From the NCBI GenBank assembly GCA_001592805.2, contig CP051139.1, forward strand, positions 1,798,001 through 1,862,000: a stretch of 64,000 nucleotides of DNA, read 5' to 3'. How positions within the stretch are numbered: position 1 is the stretch's first letter; the number at the start of each line of letters is the position of its first letter. Under the pieces are notes generated by a model. That model saw only the letters and a list, made by a program, of their open reading frames with translations, ran no database searches and was not told the origin of the DNA. Of this stretch, positions 1-10,205 are shown in pieces. The DNA comes from Peltaster fructicola. Taxonomy: Eukaryota; Ascomycota; Dothideomycetes. The position numbers were made by a program, and so were the translations under genes.

Positions 1-320
1 ATTCATTGGGAGGAGTTCCTGATTGCTTCCCAACGCAGTTATGCTTTGCTCTGTAAATTGTTGAGTTATACATTAACATGATATCGCTCGAAAGTGGCTC
101 CTACACCGCCAGGATGCTGCCATGATGCTCGAAAGTCCCTACTATTCCAATGCTTTTATGCCCAATGCCATATCTCGTGATTTCCGGTCATGTCCCGGGT
201 CCCAATGCTGTCGTCCATGAATAGTATACACTGAATGCCGATGTCGACGAATTGCAATGCTCCGACGTCCAGCGTCGATGCTATGAAGTAGGCAGATCGA
301 TTCTGCTATTAGTACGCTTC

Positions 321-994
321 TTATGCTCCCACGAGGCGTTGGATGAGCGTGAGTGGTGGATCTTCCAGGACCCATTTGCCAGCCCTGGTATCAATGTCAC
401 GTAGTGAGGCTTCAATACGAGCGTCAGTGATGCTGATGAGATCCTTCCGTGGTCAGCATTCTCCCGGTTAGACGATGATGTCGAGCTCACCTGACGCAAG
501 GCCTGAGTGATCGCATTCAAGGCAGCTGCATGCTGCGCACTGGGCTTACTGCCCTGCAAGACTTGAGTGCGTTTGCTAATCCAGGACAGAGCAGCGCTCA
601 TACGGAGAAAGATCTTCTGAACTCTGAAGCGGCGCACAGCGCTGTCTATGATTATTCTGCTCGTTGTTTAGTGCGAACCTCAACATAGATGGAGTCCTTA
701 CCTTCTGAGCTGCTGTTTGATCTGCTCCTCGTCTCTAGCGGTGTTGTTGTCCGTCGGGAATGGCTGAGCGAGGATCTCTCGGGCTTCGCTCTCACACTGT
801 CGCAGTAGTGCAAAGCCAACTTCATTGTACTCCTCAGCAGTCGGACTGGCCCTGATCTGCGAGATACGAGTCTGTATGTTGCGATAATCTGTGACTATCT
901 CGGCAACGCGCATAGCTCGTGCCTGGTTCACTGCCCATCTAGTCAGCGTAGGATTCATCGGTAAGAGGAGCACCATACATCCGTCTGTCATCAT
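321..994 (-). CDS. Unrecognised 188-residue protein, three exons
   Basis: I do not recognise this protein. Reading leftward, three exons join in frame: 994-702, 641-491 and 443-321. The introns (60 and 47 nt) start GTAAGG and GTGAGC, contain ACTAAAC and CTAAC/CTGAC branch-like sites and end in AG. The product is alpha-helical and rich in Arg, Gln and Ala, with no signal peptide or membrane segment. It ends in a well-formed segment (DLISITDARIEASLRDIDTR, then a Trp/Pro-containing tail) that only appears after splicing. The ATG at 994 follows a pyrimidine-rich stretch with a possible 5'-UTR intron end (CTGAC then ACAG). The clean splice signals and frame agreement are the main evidence; the function is unknown. 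Confidence 0.6.
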
Positions 995-2373
995 TGAGCA
1001 AGATGCCTGTTTATGTAGTGAATGAAACGAAGGATCGTCAGGCAGGTAGGGCTGAAAGGGAAGACGAAGTTGCGAGGAAGGAAGAGTCGATCAACGACTT
1101 TGAGGCGAAAAGAAGACGGTTCGGAGTAGGCGATGTGTGATGGGATAATGCCCAGATGGAATGATCAAAGAGACTCGGGATCGAAGGGATAGTTCGTCTC
1201 GAAAATCGTGGCGAGCGATCATGCTTAAGAAGCCGCGAGAATGTATCTCTGCCTCGATCTCATGGCGCTGGACAAGCTCACTTGAAGATGGCATGGTATG
1301 CGGATGTGGCTGCCGGAAGCCATGGCGATGTTGTCTGGCACCACCCACTCAGGCAGCTCAGGTGAAGTCGGACGACGAAGGTGGGACCCGAAAATAGAGC
1401 CTTGCTGCCGTACTGTGAGACTCCCAGCTGTACAGCTATGTCCCAATGGCCGTATGCTCGAAGCACGGTGAGAGTGAGCAGGTAGACTGCGAAGAGGACG
1501 AGCTGGAAGCGGAGTCTGACCTACGATAGTCACGTCACCATCTCGTGGGTAGAGAGGCGTAATCGGGGCGCCCATAGGAGGGCATCCCTAGATGCTCAGG
1601 CAGCCTGACCAACGCCCTGTGGATATCCTGAGGAAGCCAATTCAGGCACAAAGACAAATGACAGCATCAAGTCTCGTCATTGTAAAGCTCGGTAGAGGTT
1701 TAGATAACTGCGGCCCGTCATACCGCACCTTCAGCTGAGGAATAACGACGCTTGTATCTGGTCAAAAAGCGTAATTTACCTGTTCAAAAGAAGACGTGGA
1801 GATTCATACGACCATTTTCGAAGTAGGAGAGAAGTAAAGTGCCATTGGGGCGGTGCTCAGCAATGATGAAGTGTAGTCTTCATGCAGTGGACTGTCGATC
1901 CTGAGGCCAATCACCTCGTGGAAAACGCTGTTCAACGGTGGACCCACTGGCCTCGGACGCAGGAACGAAGTCTACATCATCAGCAGCAGGAAGAACTTTG
2001 GTACAAGCAGAGGAGCGGTCTCAAGGACAACGTGCGACAAGCCACCACAAAGTCATGCGCATTACGCAAAGCTGAGCTCGACAGCTGAAGAAATCGACAT
2101 GCGCACCAATCACGGTGCAGCTTCACACGGCAGAGGCGCCGATGGCGTCGAACGTCAGAGCGTGGTTGTGCATGAAGAGGCTGCCCGCAGTCTTAAACTT
2201 AGCAGCAGTAGCATTCATGACTATGGCTCGTCGATTGTAACGAGCTTGCTCCTCATCTGAACCTTGCAGCTGAAGTCTGAGACAATGGGCTACGATTGAG
2301 ACTAAGGCACATGGCCTTGAGCCTCAACTGTCGTTCATGTTATACAGGTCGATCATTGGGTCGCACCACTAGC
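995..2373. other. Intergenic stretch, possible decayed or missed small membrane gene
   Basis: No gene is supported here. On the minus strand around 1280-1520 one frame encodes a hydrophobic run (FQLVLFAVYLLTLTVLRAYG) followed by about 45 residues. It ends at a CAA|GTGAGC donor-like site and has no ATG in its own frame. It could be an exon of a small membrane protein, but I could not find a convincing first exon or acceptor. The remainder shows only short open frames. Confidence 0.3.
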
Positions 2374-3350
2374 TCAATCCTTCTCAGCAATGGCTTGCAA
2401 TCGAGTCTCGATCTCCTCTTCGGTCAGAGCACGGAAGGTCTTGTCGGTTCCTTCTGCGCCATCCAATGCAGGTCCACCTACTATGCCGATTTCGATATCA
2501 CCCTTCTTGAAGTCCACGCTGAGTACAGTGCTCAAGGTCGTGATACCGAGCTCGACCACATCTTCCCAGCTGCCCTCTGCATGCTCTTTGTTCTTCAGCT
2601 TCTTCTCCAAGAAGTTTAGTGCTTCTTGGGCCTTGGGTCCAGATGCAGTGGCCTTGTATCCGACGTAGTATCCCGCAGGATCGCATTTGTACAGCTGAGG
2701 TCCGTATTCTGAGTCGAGAGAAATAAGCGTTATTGCCACGCCTAATGGTCGCATGTAAGCCTATACCGGTCAGCCACATGTGTATTGATCCCAACAAGCC
2801 ATTTACCCGTTGTGTGTAGACTTGGCTGATATTCGCCAGTCGTTTGGCCAAAACGTCGCAAGGCATCTCGTATCCATACTTGTATCGAAACTCAGCAGCC
2901 TCACCTCTTGCCCTGTTCACTGATGCTCGGGCGTCCGCTATCGAGCCAGTCATAACGCAGCCGACTGATGACGATATCTTGTACACGTACGAAACGGAAG
3001 CTGGATCAATAAGCTTGTCCTATGTGCTTGTCAGTCTCGATATTGTTCTCAGCTTCCAAACATAGCCACTGACCGGGACTTTCTTCTGGGACAGCACCAC
3101 TGCACAATCCTTTCCTCTCACACCGACTGACGTGATGTTTGCTGCTGTGATTGCCTTGAATGCATACTCTTGATGGGTATCAGCTGGGTCTCGCTCTACG
3201 CTGAAGCCAACGACGTACCGACTTGGTATAATCGACCCTGGTCGGAGAAGATTGTGATGTGACGATCGAATCCTGCGCTGCCTGACGAAAGGTAGTGGTT
3301 AGCTGAGTCGTGAAAGGATATTGAGCTGGCTATGTGAACATACTAGACAT
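2374..3350 (-). CDS. SCL1: 20S proteasome subunit alpha type 1 (PSMA6/Scl1)
   Basis: Structural alpha1 subunit of the 20S proteasome outer ring, in nucleus and cytoplasm. Five exons join in frame: 3350-3344, 3281-3219, 3168-3074, 3019-2807 and 2760-2374, giving 254 residues (yeast Scl1 has 252). The first exon is only 7 nt (ATGTCTA, donor GTATGT). The spliced N-terminus carries the alpha-subunit signature ([20 protein letters not shown], then VEYAFKA). The body includes the alpha1-typical [13 protein letters not shown] and [15 protein letters not shown] segments. As in all alpha subunits there is no catalytic threonine. It is divergent from the WKF-domain gene, with 306 bp between the two ATGs that must hold both promoters. 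Confidence 0.95.
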
Positions 3351-3656
3351 CTTGTCCAGAAGGCGGTCGAGGACAGGTTGTGAACGGGAGTGCTGTCTCA
3401 GCTATGTGCTGAGCTTGATGTCGTTGTTTCTGAGATGTTCCGTGTCGAGATGGTGTCCTTGGATACGGTATGCTGATGTGTTGCTTGACAGCGCGCGTGC
3501 TTGAGGTAGCTGTACGTTATGATGCCGCGTAGAGCTTGATTGCCTACGCCAGCGGAAGATGCATGGCAGCTTTGCCGAGGCTCATCCTCATGATTGGCTG
3601 CACGACCTCAATCCTAGCGACAAATATCGTACAGATTCACTACGTGCTACTTTCAC
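3351..3656. promoter_or_regulatory. Shared divergent promoter, proteasome alpha1 / WKF gene
   Basis: These 306 bp separate two outward-facing start codons, so the two promoters must share them. I see no coding potential. I did not find an obvious proteasome-associated control element (GGTGGCAAA) by eye. Confidence 0.45.
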
Positions 3657-5077
3657 ATGGCATCCACGGAGCATGTGCCAGCATGGAAGCGACTCGGCCT
3701 TAAGTTGAAGTATGCGAAGGACTTAGCGCCACAGGAGCACTTTGCAGCTCAGCCGGCCTCGAGTGTAGCGGGTGCTCAACAGCCATCGAAGATTCAGCAG
3801 AGTTACGAGAAGAAAAGACGAACCACAGAAGCACAAGACTCCTCACCGGCAGTGAAGAAAGTGAAAACTGACGACTACGAGAACATTCGAGCTCGGCACC
3901 AACCTTTGAATAATGGCTTTCCACAAGAGCAAACTGCCAACGATCGCTTCGCCAAGTCTGTCTACGGCGGCAGGACTACGATTGGTACAACCAAAACACC
4001 TCAGAAGATTGTATTCAACGACGAGTAAGTCATCTCTGGTTCTGTCATTCGAGGCCTCACGTCATGGCGAAAGCGCAGCCCTGCTGTAGACCGTGCTGAC
4101 CAAAGCGCAGAGGCGAAGCATCTTCTGAAGACCAGGCAAAATTATCTGCGTTAACCAGAAAGAAGTCCGTCACGTTCACCCCAGAGACGAAGGGTGAAGA
4201 CGGTGCAAGCGGCCAGACATTCTCGAAGCTTTGGCTCTCACCGACGCCCACTGCTTCCACGGTTACAGCGACACCTGCAGAGGTATCCACTCCTACGAAA
4301 CCGCCCGCGAAGATTGCCAGCAAGCCAGAGCCTCGAAGCAAAGTCAAAGACAAAACCAGCCCTGGCAAGAAAAGCGCCAAGCACGTATCAGAGGAAGGCG
4401 ACCACGATCAGCGAAAGCTCTGTACCAAGTATCTTGATCAGTTCCACAACGATAAAGCCAATTGGAAATTCAATAAGTCACGACAGAACGACCTCGTGAA
4501 GCACATCTGGGACACGCAGAGCATACCGCCCTCGTCCAACGATGCTCTGGTAGCATATATAGCTGGGTTACAAGGTGCTGGACCTCGACAACGAATACTG
4601 GAAGGCGCTGTTGCCATACTCGACCCGTTGACAGAGAAGCATCGAACATCATTGGGCGACATCATCATGGACACACCAGAGTCGCGACGAGACATATATG
4701 AGAAAGCGTTCCAGAAGCAGCTCGACTTGATGAGTAGCACAACCCGGTCTGAGCTCGATGAAGAACATCTGCTTGCGTTGAGACTGGAGACCGAGCAAGC
4801 AGAGCGTGCGGAAGCCCTTGTACGTAAAGTGCTTTGGGCCGAGCTGCGTCCAGGTCAGCCCGACCCTGATGATACGACCTCAAAGATTGAATCAGAGGCG
4901 AAGACTACAACGACGGCTACGACCACTACCACTCAGAGCAGTACCGCCACCCAGCCGGCTACTACCACATCTAAACGCAAGAATCGGAAGAGCAGAACAG
5001 CAGTGGATTCAAGCTCTGAGTCAAGTTCAGAGTCGAGCACCGACGATGAAAGCGACTCCGACTCAAGCGAGGACTAG
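3657..5077 (+). CDS. WKF-domain protein, ribosome biogenesis (C7orf50/Rbp95 family)
   Basis: Two exons, 3657-4024 and 4111-5077, around an 86-nt intron (GTAAGT ... GCTGAC ... GCAG) give 444 residues. The centre contains the WKF signature, YLDQFHNDKANWKFNKSRQ, followed by a helical segment. Flanking regions are basic and low in complexity. The tail is Lys/Arg-rich and ends in an acidic Ser/Asp/Glu tract, typical of nucleolar proteins. The WKF family includes human C7orf50 and yeast Ycr016w (Rbp95), a 60S pre-ribosomal factor. A role in large-subunit assembly is inferred from the family. The gene converges on GCP3, with 250 bp between stop codons. Confidence 0.8.
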
Positions 5078-5327
5078 CAGTCAAGCTCGAGAGGAAAGAC
5101 GACAACATCGAATCTGCACGATCGTTCTACGACGGTATCTTCACAAGATATCAAGCCCAAGGCGAAGATTGAATTCTTCGGACCAGATCTGCTGGACTTG
5201 GTTTTTCCTAGGAAGCGCTCATATGGTGAAATTCGGAACCAAGCTGCAGAGCAGAAATACAAAACAAGACGATTTTGATACTGTTTCTGACTTCATTCCA
5301 CGTACGATGACCTATCTGGCACGATAA

Positions 5328-7958
5328 TTATGCTAGTTTCAGGCCACCCTCTTTGGCCACGCCTTTGTCCTTGTCATTCTTCGTCGTTCGCCGCCGTCGA
5401 ACAGGCGTGTAAGCATCATTGAAGTTCATTACCACTCCCAGAAACCTCATGTCGGTATCTGGCTGGTCTCTAAGGTCGCCAAGGAGCATGTTGATCCTTG
5501 CCTTGAAATCACCACGGAGCATCTGCAATCTAGAGCGCAGATGCTCAAGGATATTCTGATCGCCACCTTGTCGTGATGTCAGGTTGAGCAATGGAGGTAT
5601 AGGGGAGTCCTCGGCTTGTCCTCTCATTGTTGATGAAGCCAGACTATCGTCGACATCGGCTCCCCAGTTGCCAGCCTTCGTCCTTGTCTCAATCTTAGCG
5701 GCTCGCTCTTGTTTCCTTGTGAAGTCTGCAACACTAATACTGTACAAGCTGTCAACTGCATCCCTATATGCGAGCATGAGCTTGAGTAGCTCGTGTAGCT
5801 GCGATGTAAAGTCACTAGCACCACCACCAAGCAGTCCTTTTCGTGTGATGCTGCGAAGATAAGTCGTATGTGCCTCGATCAGTGTGTCGAGAGTGGCACC
5901 AGGCTTGCGGATCGTACGTTGTAGTCCTTCCCAACCAGCCTCTATGACTTCAAACAGGATATACCATTGCAACTGGTTGACGAAATGGACCATCTCAGCC
6001 ATGGCACCACGAGTGAGCTTCCACTCTTGGCCGAGTTTTTCACCAACAGCACTGAGGACACCGCGAGCACCAGTCATGCATCGTCGCCACGTCGTGCCAA
6101 GAGCAAATTCCACACGCTTGACTCTCCAGAGGAAATTGAAGACTTTGAGATATTGCTTACTGGCCCAGGGTGTGACGATAACGTCCAAGGGCGAGTCTAT
6201 CCGGTACTCCAGCGTGAAGACGTCCCAGCCAATCTCGCCGTGTGACAGCTCTAGCATGCGTGCATCCAGTCGTCGGAGGACATCGGCATTGTCGTGCTGG
6301 GCGTTCGAATTGCGAATGGCGTGCTCGAGTTGAGCTGTAAGTGTATGCCGGTATTGGCTGTTGGCAGGCCTGTCAAGGTTGGAAGCCAATGACTCCATTA
6401 GAAGTGCGATGAAGTCGCCTTGGCCGAGCAGAAGGTAGTTCTTCAAAGCTGAGAGATGTGTAAAGAGTGCAAACTTAGTCTCCATCAGGGACAGTAGTCG
6501 TGCCATGACAGTGGCATATGCGGTGTCGATAGATGATGACAGGTCAGCTGTGTCACCATAGCTCAAAGTGTGGGAGTTAGTCCGCGAGTAGGTTTCAACC
6601 CAAGCGCTGTCGTTGCAGGAGTAGCGTATGAAGTTGAGTGACTTGCCAATAAGAAACACCTTGTTAGCAAACTCTGCTGTCATGATGGATGGCACCATTG
6701 GCGCCTGCAACGCATACTTGTAGTCCCACACACTTGTAGCTCGACCAGCTGCCTCGTCGGAATCGTCATTTTCGTACACGAAGAATTCTCTGTATGGATC
6801 TTCCAGTTCTCCGTCGTAGACCCAGGCTCGTAGCATGCCGTAGAACGGCCTGGTGATGTCGTGGACCAGGCGCTCGGCGAACACATGAACAAACGGGTCG
6901 CCATGCGCGGTTGCGAAGCTGTGCACCATACTGATGAGCTCGCCACCTTTCTTGTCTTTGGCACTGTCGACGATCAGTGCCATCAGACGAAGACCTAGCG
7001 TGGCATCTCTGGTCCAGATGACGAGTCGCTTGAGTGTGACACTGGCTTTCCCAAGCTCCTCGCGGGTACTGCTATCCTGCAGCTGCTGAACGGCACGTCG
7101 AACCTGACCTTCCAGCTGAGCCACGAGTGACAGGTAAGACCTCAGCTCGACGCTTATAGATGATCGAAGAGATTGTAGGACTAATCCGCCAGTCTCTGAA
7201 GACTCAGTAAAAGCTGACAAGGACTTGTATAGAAGAGCAGGTTCGGCCAGGGTGTGTAGCAGAGAGACAATTGGGATTGGTAAGGAGGAAGGTAGCCGAA
7301 GCGAGCTTGTATCTGCGAATGGCATCGTGGTGGAAGAAAGTCCTTGAAATGTAAAAGGCAGATCACGCATTATGGCGATCTCTGTAGGTGCTGCAACAGG
7401 CTTTGTCACCTGGTGTGGCTCTTCCTTGGGCTCTTCCTTCTCAAGTCTCGCTCTTGGAGCATGATCACGCACCACTGGCCGTACTGGACTCTCGCTGCCA
7501 TCTGTGCGAGCCAGCCGTTCAAGTCCATTTCGCGCGATAGAGTCTCCGTACCCTCCATGTAGACTGCCAGGGCTCTTGACACCGTCTAGCTCTAGTCCGC
7601 CCTGGCCAGCTTTCCACAAGAACCAAAGTATGCCCCACTTCTGTGACAGGATAGGTTGTGCCAGGAGTCGCGAGTAGAGATTGCCAAACCGTGTGGCACG
7701 CTCAAGCTCTCGCTTTCCCGATATCTCACCAGGCTGACCCTTGAGCAGTCCTCTCTTGATGATATCAGCTGCTAAGCCAACATCTTCGACACGACTCGAT
7801 TCTCGCTGTGTGTTGAGCAGGCTGCGCGCCAGGTCGTTTGCTCTTGTCCATCGTCGCTGTGCGTCTGTTTGCGATTCATCTTCATATCGAGCCGGGACTA
7901 GTATGGTGAGCAGCTTTTCGAGCGCATCCTCTATACGCGACGAGGACGGGGTTGTCAT
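5328..7958 (-). CDS. Gamma-tubulin complex component 3 (Spc98/GCP3)
   Basis: One 876-residue exon. GCP3 with GCP2 and gamma-tubulin forms the small complex that nucleates microtubules at the spindle pole body. The sequence has an N-terminal helical region, then the GRIP1-type start of the conserved core near residues 200-215 (RDLPFTFQGLSSTTMPF). The C-terminal GRIP2 part contains LDVIVTPWASKQYLKVFNFLWRVKRVE and FVNQLQWYILFEV segments that contact gamma-tubulin. The C-terminus is short and basic. Length and motif order suit GCP3 rather than GCP2. The ATG at 7958 is the first in frame and starts MTTPSSSRIEDALEKLL. Confidence 0.88.
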   Translation of the reverse strand: MTTPSSSRIEDALEKLLTILVPARYEDESQTDAQRRWTRANDLARSLLNTQRESSRVEDVGLAADIIKRGLLKGQPGEISGKRELERATRFGNLYSRLLAQPILSQKWGILWFLWKAGQGGLELDGVKSPGSLHGGYGDSIARNGLERLARTDGSESPVRPVVRDHAPRARLEKEEPKEEPHQVTKPVAAPTEIAIMRDLPFTFQGLSSTTMPFADTSSLRLPSSLPIPIVSLLHTLAEPALLYKSLSAFTESSETGGLVLQSLRSSISVELRSYLSLVAQLEGQVRRAVQQLQDSSTREELGKASVTLKRLVIWTRDATLGLRLMALIVDSAKDKKGGELISMVHSFATAHGDPFVHVFAERLVHDITRPFYGMLRAWVYDGELEDPYREFFVYENDDSDEAAGRATSVWDYKYALQAPMVPSIMTAEFANKVFLIGKSLNFIRYSCNDSAWVETYSRTNSHTLSYGDTADLSSSIDTAYATVMARLLSLMETKFALFTHLSALKNYLLLGQGDFIALLMESLASNLDRPANSQYRHTLTAQLEHAIRNSNAQHDNADVLRRLDARMLELSHGEIGWDVFTLEYRIDSPLDVIVTPWASKQYLKVFNFLWRVKRVEFALGTTWRRCMTGARGVLSAVGEKLGQEWKLTRGAMAEMVHFVNQLQWYILFEVIEAGWEGLQRTIRKPGATLDTLIEAHTTYLRSITRKGLLGGGASDFTSQLHELLKLMLAYRDAVDSLYSISVADFTRKQERAAKIETRTKAGNWGADVDDSLASSTMRGQAEDSPIPPLLNLTSRQGGDQNILEHLRSRLQMLRGDFKARINMLLGDLRDQPDTDMRFLGVVMNFNDAYTPVRRRRTTKNDKDKGVAKEGGLKLA

Positions 7959-8479
7959 CGCTGTATGGAGATCGCATGGTTGTCATTTGTGGTAGGTGGT
8001 TTGTATAATGACGGTCGCAGAAGTAATAAAAGGACGTCGAGTTGTTGATCGCAACACGTAGAGCCCCACCATATAGGCATCACGCTCGCGTTTTGTTGCT
8101 ATATCACGGGACTAAGAGGGACAAACGAGCGGAAAGCAGATGATATCAGTGTTTGTCTAGTCGCTACTTTTGTATGGTTATCGCTGAAGATCTCTCAGTG
8201 GCATGAATGCTACGAGGCGGACATAACGTTTCACGCAAAGGCAAGTCTGCCTCTGATTATGCCACAATGAGTTCATCCACCACAAGCATGCCACAGCCCC
8301 TGCACCATACAATGATAACTCTTGCTGCCGTACGTCAAACTCCTTATTACAGAAGCCCAGAACAAATGCCAGAACCAAAGACATGTACATCTTAAAAAAA
8401 AAAACCAAGACAAGACGTAGAGCTTCAGGCAGATCATGCTTATGTCTGGCTGGTAGGCTGGACGTTGTTGACAAGACGT
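7959..8479. other. Intergenic region between GCP3 start and bZIP gene end
   Basis: About 520 bp holding the GCP3 promoter side and the 3' end of the bZIP gene. An unbroken A-run lies near 8394-8404, which reads as a T-run in the sense of the bZIP transcript. No gene is seen. Confidence 0.4.
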
Positions 8480-10184
8480 CTATCGTCTCTGCATGCCAGC
8501 TTGCATTTGACCGCCATTGTGTCCCATGGCCATGCCGTATGGGTTGGCGTAGTGCTGGCTGCTGTCTCCGGCGATCTGCTGCATGGCCATAGAGCTGATG
8601 CCCTGGGCCTGCGATACCGGACAGTCCTTGTGTGCCAACAATAAGGTCTTGAGACCAACAATCTCCTCTCGAAGTTGTGTGACGGTGGCAGCAAGTGCAT
8701 CATTCTCCGTTGAGAAGATCTCGACCTTCTGCTGTAGGTTGGCAAGCCACTGCTTCTTGCGCTGACGGCACTTGAGAGCAGCGACTCTGTTTCTTTCGAG
8801 GAAGTTCTTGCGCTTCTCCTCGTCAGTCATCTTCTTATTGTCGAGCATATCGCCCTCCATGTCCATGTCTTCGTCATCTTCGTCATCCATGTCTTCGCTC
8901 ATTGCAAGGCTGCTTCGCTGCCGCTTGTTGGTGGCTGCCTTGGGTGGAGCGTCATCATTCTTTCTTTTTCCATTCGAAGCAGCCTTAGCAGTTGGGTTGG
9001 TCTTGCGACCACGTGAGGATCGAGTCTGTGGCTTGGCCTCCTCTGCGTCAGAGTAGTCTTGTTGGTCGTCAGCACTGTTGCTACCGACACTGTTCTTCGA
9101 CTCTCGCTTCACATCTTCTTGATGCTGCAGGTTCTTGTATGTGGACGGCGGCTGTGGCACTGCAAAGTTGTGAGAACCATTTCGCTGGCCACCCGCCTGT
9201 GCAAGCATGAACAAGCCGTTCGCAGCGTCATTAGTCTGGTGCGAGCTGAATGGGTCTTGCGTGTCTTGATGTGAATTCGATCCATTGTACGGCTTGCTGT
9301 CTAGATCGGGTTGGATGTTGGGGTTCTGCACAGGTTGCGATGTGTTTCCATTGGCTGGCATGGTGTAAGTATTGGCCTGAGACTGTGCCCGGGCTGTCAT
9401 AGCAGTGCGATGGAAGTCAAGGGTGCCTGGAGTGGCACCACCACTCTGAAGCTGGTTGTATAGTGCTTGAGAGTTTGGTGATGGCTGAGGGAACATAGAC
9501 CCTCCACCACCAGGCGTGAGTCCTGTCCTAAGGGACGATTCGTTTGGTGTTGGGAAGCTGCCGGCGAAGTGATGGTCTCCACTGAAGTAGTCGTTGGAGC
9601 TGGTCGGACCTGTCAGCATGGCAGGGCTGAGCGGTCCAGAGCGTAGAGATCCTGGCCACCCTGGAGTGTTCGCAGGTAGCAGTGACGCTGGCGACGTCAA
9701 GCTCGTCACTCCTGGAAGTTGAGTCTTGCCTGGAGTCTCGGCTGGATTGCCAAAGGCGTTCTCGAAAGGATTTGGCTCTTTGGAGAGATGGCTTTGGTTT
9801 GGCTGACCGGCAAAGTAATCACTGTCGCCGTTCTGGTTTGGCTTAGGTGGCGGCGCAAGTGGAGCATTAGTGGTTGTAGTGTCCTTGCTGTCTGTATCCT
9901 CTGGCTGCTTGATGGTTGGCAGCTTGGCCTCTGTCGATGTGTTAGTGATGGTCTTGATGCGGTCAATAGTGACCAGTTCCAACGACGTCACTGCGCATAA
10001 TGGATACACACATGAAGTAGTAGAGATGCGAAGCAGTGTCGGGATTAGAGATCTTCTTTGCGCGCCATGTGAAGACAGCGCAAGGTTGGAGTAGGCAGTT
10101 GAGCAGATTGTCTTAATCAGATGCAAGATGTGTGAATCATGAACAGTGAGCAAGAGACATACCTTCGTGTTTCTGTTGTGCCAT
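8480..10184 (-). CDS. atfA: Atf1/AtfA-type bZIP transcription factor (ATF/CREB family)
   Basis: Stress-response transcription factor acting below the Hog1/Sty1 MAP kinase in fungi. Two exons, 10184-10163 and 9930-8480, flank a 232-nt intron (GTATGT ... CACTAAC ... GACAG). They give 490 residues starting MAQQKHEEAKLPTIKQPED. A longer continuous frame runs upstream through the intron, but the spliced start fits the family better. The N-terminal half has the Atf1 layout: Pro/Ser-rich OSA-type region (GDSDYF, EPNPFENAFG, TPGWPGSLRSGPLSPAMLTG) followed by HRA/HRR-like stretches. An acidic segment precedes the bZIP at about 378-440 (basic region KRKNFLERNRVAALKCRQRK, then a leucine zipper). A CRE-like site lies 14 nt upstream of the ATG. 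Confidence 0.9.
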
Positions 10185-10197
10185 GTCCGGGTAGATA

Positions 10198-10205
10198 TGA
10201 CGTCG
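10198..10205 (-). promoter_or_regulatory. CRE-like site upstream of atfA start
   Basis: TGACGTCG lies 14 bp upstream of the proposed atfA ATG, one base from the perfect ATF/CREB palindrome. A second copy of the same octamer, in opposite orientation, is at 9983-9990 inside the first intron. Autoregulation is inference. Confidence 0.4.

Noticed and set aside
1278-1575. Possible small membrane-protein exon on the minus strand
   Set aside because: The hydrophobic run is suggestive, but no in-frame ATG or convincing splice partner could be found, so it is not listed as a gene.
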